Of a DNA stretch of 35,551 nt, positions 29,570 to 35,551 are shown one piece after another. Within the stretch, counting starts at the first letter, position 1. Each line of letters opens with the position of its first letter. Made by a program: the position numbers and the translations under genes. The DNA is taken from assembly GCA_022651245.1 (NCBI GenBank), contig JALCQM010000030.1:1-35551 (forward strand). The letters run 5' to 3'. The stretch is from Lactobacillus sp. Lineage in GTDB: Bacteria > Bacillota > Bacilli > Lactobacillales > Lactobacillaceae. The notes under the pieces were generated by a model, which saw nothing but the letters and a program-made list of their open reading frames with translations, made no database searches and was not told the DNA's origin.

Positions 29570-31561
29570 ATGTTTGATACGATCGACGAACAAGCCGTGA
29601 CGGCGGTAAGAATGTTAAGTGTGGCGCAGATTCAAGCGGCCAATTCCGGACACCCAGGGTTGCCGTTAGGGGCAGCACCGATGGCTTACGTCTTATACCG
29701 TAACCACTTGAATGTCACCCCTAACGCCAGCCACTGGTTCAACCGTGACCGGTTCATCTTATCTGCGGGCCATGGCTCCGCGATGCTCTACGCGCTCCAA
29801 CACCTGGCCGGGTTTGACGTGAGCCAAGACGACTTGCGGCATTTTCGCCAGTTTGGTAGCCGCACCCCGGGGCATCCAGAATACGGCTTGGTCGATGGCG
29901 TCGAAGCGACGACCGGACCGCTGGGCCAAGGCTTAGGGATGGCCGTGGGGATGGCGATGGCCGAACGCCACTTGGCCGCGCGTTTTCCTGGTTTAGTCGA
30001 TCATTTCACCTTCGTGCTGGCCGGGGATGGCGACTTGATGGAAGGCATCTCGCATGAAGCGATGGGGCTCGCCGGCCATCAAAACCTTGGCAAGTTGATC
30101 GTGTTGTACGATTCCAACGATGTGTCGCTGGATGGCAACAAGAGCCGCGCTTTCGGTGGCGACGTCGCCGCGCGCTGTGCCGGTGCCGGTTGGGATTACA
30201 GCCAAGTCGGCGATGGCAACGATCTGCAAGCCATCGATGCCGCCTTGACCGCGGCCAAGCAAGTGACCGATCGACCTTCGCTGATCGAAGTGCGCACGAT
30301 CCTCGGGTTCGGGGCGGCGGGGCAAGGCACCAACGCCGTGCACGGCAAGCCGTTGTCGGAAGCGGCCTTTGCCGACTTGAAGCAGACCTTCGAGTGGGAC
30401 CTGCCAGATTTTGCAGTGCCAGCCGCGGTGCGCGAGCGCTTTGTTGCGACCTTGCAGGCGCGCGGTGACGCGGCCCAGCAGGCGTGGCAAGAACAGTTGG
30501 CGCAATTGACGCCGGCCGCTTCGGCGGCGTTTGCCCGCACAGTTGGCGGCTTACAACCCCGCCTGCCAAAATTACCGGCCGATTTGTTGCCGGAAAAAGT
30601 CTCCGGGCGCGATGCCGGCCAACTGGTGATGAACGCCTTTGCCCAACAGCTCCCTGATTTATGGGGCGGGGCGGCAGACCTTGCCAGCTCGACCAAAACG
30701 GTGATCGACAACTCGCCGCTGTTCAACCAAGCCCATCCTGAAGGCCGCAACGTCGCCTTTGGGGTCCGGGAGTTTGCGATGGGGGCGGCCTTGAACGGGA
30801 TGGCCTTACACGGCGGCTCACGGGTCTTCGGCAGTACTTTCTTGGTGTTCTCCGATTACCTCAAGCCGGCGATCCGCTTGGCTGCGATGCAACATTTGCC
30901 TGTGACCTTCGTCTTCACGCATGATTCGATCGCGGTCGGCGAAGACGGGCCGACGCACGAGCCGATCGAGCAGTTGATGATGTTGCGGACGATCCCGAAC
31001 ACGGTCGTCTTGCGCCCGGCCGATGGTCCGGAAGTCGCCGCGGCTTGGCGGGTGGCCTTGACCCGGACGAACGGGCCGACCGTACTGGTGTTGTCGCGGC
31101 AAGACTTGCCGCAGCTGTCGGTGCAAGTGCCAGATGTGGAACGCGGCGCGTACATCGTTCGCGGGGTGCCACAAGGCAAGCGCCAAGACGGCATTTTGCT
31201 GGCCAGCGGCTCAGAAGTCCATGTGGCCATGCAGGCGCAACAAGAGCTGGCCAAAAGCGGCCGCTTCGTCAGCGTCGTTTCAGTCGCCAGTTTTGAACTT
31301 TTTGCCCAGCAAGCCGCAGCTTACCGGCAAATGGTGTTACCGAGTGACGTGACGCGGCGCTTGGCGATCGAAATGGGCAGCCCGCTCGGTTGGGAACGGT
31401 TTGTCGGCTTGGACGGGGCTGTGCTGGGGATGGAGACCTTCGGCGCCAGTGGCACCCCAGACCGGGTCTTGGCCCACTTCGGCTTCACCCCGCAAAACGT
31501 CGCCGACCGCTACTTAGCACTAGACTCTGCCGCGGTTTTACGCACCATGGCACACCGCTAA
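29570..31561 (+). CDS. tkt: Transketolase
   Basis: This thiamine-diphosphate enzyme exchanges two-carbon units and can make erythrose-4-phosphate from fructose-6-phosphate and glyceraldehyde-3-phosphate. It has 663 residues, full length. The start ATG 29570 after taggagg excludes an open extension that would overlap terminator T2. Motifs are ANSGHPGLPLGAAPMAYVLY, FILSAGHGSAMLYALQHL, the ThDP/Mg motif GDGDLMEGISHEAMGLAGHQNLGKLIVLYDSN, and the pyrimidine-domain VFTHDSIAVGEDGPTHEPIEQL. It lies directly upstream of DAHP synthase in the same operon, so its job is probably to supply erythrose-4-phosphate to the shikimate pathway rather than general pentose metabolism. Confidence 0.95.
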   Translation: MFDTIDEQAVTAVRMLSVAQIQAANSGHPGLPLGAAPMAYVLYRNHLNVTPNASHWFNRDRFILSAGHGSAMLYALQHLAGFDVSQDDLRHFRQFGSRTPGHPEYGLVDGVEATTGPLGQGLGMAVGMAMAERHLAARFPGLVDHFTFVLAGDGDLMEGISHEAMGLAGHQNLGKLIVLYDSNDVSLDGNKSRAFGGDVAARCAGAGWDYSQVGDGNDLQAIDAALTAAKQVTDRPSLIEVRTILGFGAAGQGTNAVHGKPLSEAAFADLKQTFEWDLPDFAVPAAVRERFVATLQARGDAAQQAWQEQLAQLTPAASAAFARTVGGLQPRLPKLPADLLPEKVSGRDAGQLVMNAFAQQLPDLWGGAADLASSTKTVIDNSPLFNQAHPEGRNVAFGVREFAMGAALNGMALHGGSRVFGSTFLVFSDYLKPAIRLAAMQHLPVTFVFTHDSIAVGEDGPTHEPIEQLMMLRTIPNTVVLRPADGPEVAAAWRVALTRTNGPTVLVLSRQDLPQLSVQVPDVERGAYIVRGVPQGKRQDGILLASGSEVHVAMQAQQELAKSGRFVSVVSVASFELFAQQAAAYRQMVLPSDVTRRLAIEMGSPLGWERFVGLDGAVLGMETFGASGTPDRVLAHFGFTPQNVADRYLALDSAAVLRTMAHR

Positions 31562-31579
31562 TCAAAAGGAGAAAAATTC

Positions 31580-32563
31580 ATGATCATTCAATTCAAACAA
31601 GCAACCCCACTCATTCAAAGCATCAAGGCCCGTTTAGAACAAACCCCGGCCCAAGTCGAAGTCGTCGGCACGCACCTGGCAGCGATCGGGGTCAAAGAAT
31701 TCACCCCGACGCCCGAAGAAGCGGCGGTGATCGCCTCGATCACCACGGACGACCCGAGCTTCGTGTTGGGTAGCCGTCAGTTCCAGCCGGAAGACACCGT
31801 GATCACCTTGCCGCACACAACCATCGGCGGGGGCCACTTCGTGATGATGGCGGGCCCGTGTTCCGTTGAATCCGAAGCCCATGTGCGTAAAATGGCCCAA
31901 GTCGCCAAAGCCGGTGGCGCAACCGTTTTGCGAGGCGGCGCGTTCAAGCCACGGACGGTGCCGTACTCCTTCCAAGGCTTAGAAGAAGACGGCTTGCGCT
32001 TCTTGCGAGAAGCGGCCGACGAATTCGACATGGACGTGATCACCGAAGTCATGGACGTGCCGCACGTCGACATGGTGGGGCGCTACACCGATATTTTCCA
32101 GATTGGGGCGCGCAACATGCAGAACTTCTCCTTGCTCAAAGCGGTCGGCAAGACGCAAATCGCTGTGGGGTTGAAGCGCGGCATGTCGGCGACGATCGAT
32201 GACTTGTTGAACGCGGCCGAGTACATTCGCGCCAACGGCAACCCTAACGTGTTCTTGATCGAACGCGGGATCCGGACCTTCGATAGTAAGTATACGCGCA
32301 ACACCTTCGACTTGGCGGCCATCCCCGTGTTGAAAAAGTTGTCCCACTACCCGATCATTGCGGACCCGAGCCATGCGGTCGGCGTGCGCGATTTAGTCAC
32401 CCCGATGGCCGTAGCTGCCGCCGCTGCTGGGGCAGATGGCGAAATCGTCGAGATCCATGATGACCCGGCCCATGCTTTTTCCGATGGGCCCCAGGCGTTG
32501 ACGCCTGACTTGTACCGCGACATGACGCAACGGGTGTCGGCTGTACGGGCGGCGTTGGCATGA
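31580..32563 (+). CDS. aroF: 3-deoxy-7-phosphoheptulonate (DAHP) synthase, type I-beta
   Basis: This enzyme condenses phosphoenolpyruvate with erythrose-4-phosphate, the first step of the shikimate pathway. It has 327 residues: an N-terminal regulatory domain of about 60 residues (MIIQFKQATPLIQSIKARLE...), then a barrel with VMMAGPCSVESEAHV, LRGGAFKPRTVPYSFQGL, VGLKRGMSATIDDLL, and ADPSHAVGVRDLV containing a metal-binding His. The N-terminal extension is typical of I-beta enzymes feedback-inhibited by Tyr or Phe, which would add enzyme-level control to the leader-level control. SD aaaaggag precedes the ATG. It overlaps aroB by 4 nt. Confidence 0.95.
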   Translation: MIIQFKQATPLIQSIKARLEQTPAQVEVVGTHLAAIGVKEFTPTPEEAAVIASITTDDPSFVLGSRQFQPEDTVITLPHTTIGGGHFVMMAGPCSVESEAHVRKMAQVAKAGGATVLRGGAFKPRTVPYSFQGLEEDGLRFLREAADEFDMDVITEVMDVPHVDMVGRYTDIFQIGARNMQNFSLLKAVGKTQIAVGLKRGMSATIDDLLNAAEYIRANGNPNVFLIERGIRTFDSKYTRNTFDLAAIPVLKKLSHYPIIADPSHAVGVRDLVTPMAVAAAAAGADGEIVEIHDDPAHAFSDGPQALTPDLYRDMTQRVSAVRAALA

Positions 32564-33624
32564 AGACGCTGACGGTCGCTTTACCCGCGCACCCTTATGA
32601 GATCCGCATCGAAGAAGGCGCGGCGGCGCGCTTAGGCGCGTTGATCGCAGCCGTTTGGTCGGCGCGCAAAGTGTTGATCGTGTCGGATAGCCACGTGGCG
32701 CCGTTGTACCTGGCGGCGACGCAGGCCCAGCTGGAAGCGGCCGGCTTCACCACGGCGACCAGCGTGATCCCAGCAGGCGAAGCGTCCAAAACGCTAGCCG
32801 GGGCGCAACGCGTGTACGCGGATCTCGTCGCCAACGGCTTTTCCCGCAGTGACGGGGTAGTGGCGCTTGGCGGCGGTGTGGTCGGCGATCTGGCCGGCTT
32901 CGTGGCGTCGACGTTCATGCGCGGCCTGAGTTACATTCAAGTGCCGACGAGCCTGTTGGCCCAAGTCGATTCAAGCGTTGGCGGGAAGACGGCCTTGGAT
33001 TTTGGTGCCGGCAAGAATGTGATCGGGACGTTTTTCCAGCCTGATCTGGTCGTCATTGACCCGCTGCAGCTCAAGACGCTGAGCCAGCGCAACCTCGTCG
33101 AAGGCTATGGTGAAGTGGTGAAAATGGCGGCGATGTCTAGCGACCCGAGTTTTTGGAAGCTGCTAGAGACGATCGATTCGCCGGCGGCACTGTTGGCCCA
33201 TGCCGGGGCCTGCAGCGAATACGCGATCGCGGCTAAGGCGGCTTTGGTGGTGGCCGACGAGCGGGATACCGGCGCGCGCCGCCTGTTGAATTTTGGCCAC
33301 ACCTTAGGCCACGCGGCGGAATTGTTGGTGCCGGATACCTTGCACGGTGAAGCCGTCAGCATGGGGATGATGGCGATCACGCGGTTGTGTGAGCGCCACG
33401 GCCTGACCGCCGCCGGCACCGCAGACCAGATTGCGGGCCGCTTGCAGGCGGTCGGCTTGCCGACCAACTTCCCGGCGCTCACGGTGCCCCAACTGGTTGA
33501 CCAGATCCGCTTGGACAAAAAGGTCAAGGCGGACAAGGTGGTGCTCGTGACGCTAGCCCAGTTAGGCGAACCGCGCTTGCACCCGGTGCCGTTAGCCGCA
33601 TTACCGGAATTTTTGGAGGGGTAA
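32560..33624 (+). CDS. aroB: 3-dehydroquinate synthase
   Basis: This NAD- and metal-dependent enzyme turns DAHP into 3-dehydroquinate. It has 354 residues with DGVVALGGGVVGDLAGFVASTFMRGLSYIQVPTSLLAQVDSSVGGKTALDFGAGKNVIG, a diagnostic block, followed by EGYGEVVKMA, the metal ligands in LNFGHTLGHAAE and LHGEAVSMGMM, and RLDKKVKADKV. The start overlaps the aroF stop (ATGA), so the two are translationally coupled. Confidence 0.96.
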   Translation: MKTLTVALPAHPYEIRIEEGAAARLGALIAAVWSARKVLIVSDSHVAPLYLAATQAQLEAAGFTTATSVIPAGEASKTLAGAQRVYADLVANGFSRSDGVVALGGGVVGDLAGFVASTFMRGLSYIQVPTSLLAQVDSSVGGKTALDFGAGKNVIGTFFQPDLVVIDPLQLKTLSQRNLVEGYGEVVKMAAMSSDPSFWKLLETIDSPAALLAHAGACSEYAIAAKAALVVADERDTGARRLLNFGHTLGHAAELLVPDTLHGEAVSMGMMAITRLCERHGLTAAGTADQIAGRLQAVGLPTNFPALTVPQLVDQIRLDKKVKADKVVLVTLAQLGEPRLHPVPLAALPEFLEG

Positions 33625-33625
33625 C

Positions 33626-34348
33626 ATGACGTTTGTCCAAGTTTTGAGTGGTCGCCAACCCGCGATCGCCGTGCCGATAACGGCAACCACGGCAGCGGCG
33701 CTAGAGGCGCAAGTGGCCGCGGTGTGCGTCAGTCCGGCCGCCATCGCGGAATGGCGCCTCGACGCTTGGCCCACCGTCTCCACCGCATTAGCCAAGCAAG
33801 TCGTTGACCGGTTACATGCCGCGGGCAAGCTGCTGTTAGTGACCTGCCGGACCCAGGCGGAAGGCGGCGCGTTTGCCGGCGATTCTTCTGCGTATGTCGC
33901 CTTGTCCCAGCGCCTGTTAGCGCTAGGACCGGATGCGCTCGACGTTGAAGCCCGCTTTGCCGCGCCGACGATAACGGCGTTAGTCGCGCTGGCACACGCC
34001 GCCGGGGCCGCGGTGGTGGGGAGCCACCATGATTTTTCCGCGACGCCGGCATTGGCGACGGGGCAGGCGCTGTTAAGCGCGCAGGCGACTTGGGCGGATG
34101 TGGTCAAGTTGGCCGCGATGCCGCAAGTGCCGGCAGACACGTTGACCTTGTTGACGCTCAGTGCCTGGGCCAAAACGACGCTGGCGTGCCCGGCGATCGT
34201 GATCGGGATGGGCGCGCTAGGCCAACTGACACGGGTGGCGTCCGGGGCCTTCGCGCCGGCGTTGACCTTCGCCAGTTTAGGGCAGTCGTCTGCGCCAGGC
34301 CAGCTGAGCGTGCAGGCAATCGTCGGGATTCAGGGGGCAAGCGTATGA
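33626..34348 (+). CDS. aroD: 3-dehydroquinate dehydratase, type I
   Basis: This enzyme dehydrates 3-dehydroquinate to 3-dehydroshikimate through a Schiff base. It has 240 residues. Visible features are EWRLDAW (substrate Arg/Glu region), LLVTCRTQAEGG, DVEARFA, the general-base His in VVGSHHDFSATP, and the Schiff-base Lys in DVVKLAAMPQ, then IVIGMGALGQLTRV and a C-terminal SAPGQLSVQ. The start follows aroB by 1 nt after ggagggg. Size and motifs are those of class I (AroD), not class II (AroQ). Confidence 0.94.
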   Translation: MTFVQVLSGRQPAIAVPITATTAAALEAQVAAVCVSPAAIAEWRLDAWPTVSTALAKQVVDRLHAAGKLLLVTCRTQAEGGAFAGDSSAYVALSQRLLALGPDALDVEARFAAPTITALVALAHAAGAAVVGSHHDFSATPALATGQALLSAQATWADVVKLAAMPQVPADTLTLLTLSAWAKTTLACPAIVIGMGALGQLTRVASGAFAPALTFASLGQSSAPGQLSVQAIVGIQGASV

Positions 34349-35211
34349 TCGATGCTCAAACCAAGCTGTTTGGCTTACTCGCGCATCCTAGCGGGCACTC
34401 GCTGTCGCCAGCGATGCATAACCATGCCTTCGCGCAATTGGGCCTCAACGCGCGCTATTTGGCATTTGACGTTTTGCCGGAAAATTTGGCGGCTGCTGTG
34501 GCCGGGTTGCGCGCGCTCAACATCGGTGGGGTCAATTTGTCGATGCCGCTAAAAGAAGCCGTCTTGCCGCTGCTAGATGAACTCGATCCTCTGGCGCGCT
34601 TAGCTGGCTCGGTCAATACGATCGTCAACCGCAATGGCCGCTTGTGTGGGTATACCACCGACGGGCTAGGCGTGGTCCAGGCCTTGCCTGCGCGCCTGGA
34701 TTTGGCCACTAGCCGGGTCGTGCTGTTTGGGGCTGGCGGGGCCGCGCGTTCGACGGCCTTAGCCTTGGGCCAGAAAGGCGTGGCCGAGTTGGTCGTGATC
34801 AACCGGCACCGCGCCGCCGCAGAAGCCTTGGCTGCACACGTCCACGCCGCCACCGGCTGTTCAGTGGTGGTCGAAGAGCCGACCGCGCACCAAGCGGTCA
34901 CGGCCCTGGTGCAAGCCAGCCAACTCGTAATCAACGCGACTAGCCTGGGCATGGGTGCCCAAGCGGCGCTCAGCCCGTTGGCGGATGACCAGGCGTTGCG
35001 ACCAGAGCAGGTGGTGTTGGATATGGTTTACGCGCCTTTACAGACGCGCTTTTTGCACCAAGCTGCGGCCGCCGGGGTGCAGACGAGGCTGAACGGCTTA
35101 GCCTTATTGGTGGCGCAAGGCGCGGCGGCCTTCAAGCTGTGGACGGGGCAATCGATGCCAACGGCCGCCGTGACCGCCCACTTGACCCAGTTATTGACTG
35201 AAAACGCCTAA
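34345..35211 (+). CDS. aroE: Shikimate dehydrogenase
   Basis: This NADPH enzyme reduces 3-dehydroshikimate to shikimate. It has 288 residues: substrate-site SGHSLSPAMHN, VNLSMPLKEAVLPLLDELD with the catalytic Lys, GSVNTIVNRNGRLCGYTTDGLGV, the nucleotide motif LFGAGGAARSTALALGQKG, INRHR (phosphate-binding side), and LVINATSLGM. The usual NP in VTMP/NPHK-type motif reads SMPLK here. The ATG at 34345 overlaps the aroD stop (ATGA); the frame is open further upstream inside aroD but that is a shadow. It is the last gene of the operon in this window, followed by a terminator. Confidence 0.94.
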   Translation: MIDAQTKLFGLLAHPSGHSLSPAMHNHAFAQLGLNARYLAFDVLPENLAAAVAGLRALNIGGVNLSMPLKEAVLPLLDELDPLARLAGSVNTIVNRNGRLCGYTTDGLGVVQALPARLDLATSRVVLFGAGGAARSTALALGQKGVAELVVINRHRAAAEALAAHVHAATGCSVVVEEPTAHQAVTALVQASQLVINATSLGMGAQAALSPLADDQALRPEQVVLDMVYAPLQTRFLHQAAAAGVQTRLNGLALLVAQGAAAFKLWTGQSMPTAAVTAHLTQLLTENA

Positions 35212-35220
35212 AAAACAGTG

Positions 35221-35268
35221 ACGCCCCTTGTGAGACCTGAAACTGGGTTTTCGCAAGGGGCGTTATTT
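35221..35268. terminator. Terminator of the aro operon
   Basis: ACGCCCCTTG (35221-35230) pairs with CAAGGGGCGT (35254-35263), followed by tattt. Six A before the left arm (35211-35216) give a U-run for leftward transcripts too, so it may be bidirectional. Confidence 0.8.
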
Positions 35269-35271
35269 GTG

Positions 35272-35299
35272 TTGGCTCACGTGACCGGGGTAGTATGCT
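35272..35299 (+). promoter_or_regulatory. Promoter after the aro operon
   Basis: TTGGCT (35272-35277), a 16-nt spacer and TATGCT (35294-35299) form a likely promoter; the same TATGCT -10 is used by the aro operon. A second, weaker pair, TTGACG (35515-35520)/TATCGG (35538-35543), occurs near the window end. Confidence 0.5.
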
Positions 35300-35305
35300 C
35301 TGTTT

Positions 35306-35551
35306 TTAATGCAGCACAAAGACCCCCAGCGCCTGAACGCTGCGAGCCTTTGAGGCTTCAGTTGTAAGTACCGCGGCGCCAAATCGTCGCGGGTGGTGCC
35401 CACAGGCACGGGGACAACGGACAGTGGCCGGGCCAAGCCGTGAGCAAAGAGGGACCGAGAGGCAACTGGTCCGGACTGCGACATTAGCATAGAGGCTTTA
35501 TAGGGGCGTGTGCATTGACGCTAGCCGGTATCGTGCGTATCGGGATGCTCT
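35306..35551 (+). ncRNA. Hairpin-rich untranslated leader or RNA, cut by window end
   Basis: About 245 nt lie downstream of the promoter without a credible gene and with several compact stems: GCAGC 35311-35315/GCTGC 35338-35342; AGCCT 35344-35348/AGGCT 35352-35356; CCGCGGCG/CGTCGCGG (about 35371-35392, 8 bp with one G-U); GTGCC/GGCAC (about 35396-35409); GGACC/GGTCC (about 35453-35472). No terminator is seen before the end, so it may be a riboswitch-like leader of a following gene or a separate RNA. Confidence 0.4.

Noticed and set aside
29993-30569. Long minus-strand and alternate-frame ORFs inside transketolase and the aro genes
   Set aside because: They lie opposite clearly conserved enzymes in GC-rich DNA, are Arg/Ala-rich or low in sense, and lack ribosome-binding sites.
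35309-35353. Short ORF (ATG at 35309) as a third leader peptide
   Set aside because: No Shine-Dalgarno site precedes it and it is not enriched in any one amino acid.
35360-35420. T-box-like GGGTGGTGCC on the plus strand
   Set aside because: The conserved T-box continues ACCGCG, while here GCCCACAGGCAC follows and forms its own hairpin. Only about 80 nt lie between the promoter and this site, too short for a normal stem I with specifier loop.
1-35551. CRISPR arrays, insertion sequences, tRNA or rRNA genes
   Set aside because: No regularly spaced direct repeats, transposase motifs or tRNA cloverleaf with TTCGAATC-type loops were seen on reading both strands.

Overview
The window looks like chromosomal DNA of a Lactobacillaceae bacterium. 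Supporting signs are the sorbitol PTS operon in the order gutF-gutR-gutM-gutC-gutB-gutA known from the Lacticaseibacillus casei group, strong Shine-Dalgarno sites with several TTG/GTG starts, cre (CcpA) sites, a Bacillus-type AraR, and a prs gene. The flanks (prs, ser and aro regions) are clearly GC-rich, while about 2.3-9.9 kb is AT-rich, so a Lacticaseibacillus or Schleiferilactobacillus-like genus is plausible. The genus itself is an inference.

Layout. 1-1180: 3' end of prs, terminators, and a small HicB-like gene. 1205-3264: aldose 1-epimerase (with a cre site) and a ROK fructokinase-like sugar kinase. 3330-14272: L-arabinose catabolism. araD is divergent from a sugar ABC transporter without its own ATPase (binding protein and two permeases), followed by a GH36 glycosidase, araR, araA and araB. 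AraR-like operators and a cre site sit on the divergent promoters. 14267-21578: sorbitol utilisation. fsa and a SorC-type regulator lie on the minus strand, divergent from the gut PTS operon. 21609-22397: Cof-type HAD phosphatase. 22485-22893: a strongly structured, apparently noncoding transcript with its own promoter and terminator that I cannot assign to a family. 22910-25645: YhgE/Pip membrane protein. 25842-28435: serCA serine-biosynthesis operon behind a leader-peptide attenuator. 28484-29107: histidine phosphatase, divergent from serCA. 29245-35268: transketolase-aroF-aroB-aroD-aroE operon behind an aromatic-codon leader peptide and two terminators. 35272-35551: a promoter followed by another GC-rich, hairpin-dense leader or RNA that runs out of the window.

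How it works together. The first half is an accessory sugar-catabolic region: arabinose and a galactoside- or arabinoside-type substrate imported and cleaved inside the cell, then sorbitol, all under CcpA plus local regulators. The second half makes serine and shikimate. Transketolase presumably supplies erythrose-4-phosphate next to DAHP synthase. The neighbouring histidine phosphatase could supply the phosphoserine phosphatase step absent from serCA.

Most notable result. Two neighbouring biosynthetic operons both carry a -35/-10 promoter, a strong ribosome-binding site, an 18-20 codon leader peptide enriched in the cognate codons (five Ser; four Tyr, one Trp, one Phe), then hairpins and an intrinsic terminator with alternative pairings. 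This is the layout of trp/his-type ribosome-mediated attenuation, where a T-box would be the usual expectation in Firmicutes. In the aro leader the mutually exclusive pairings can be written out base by base.
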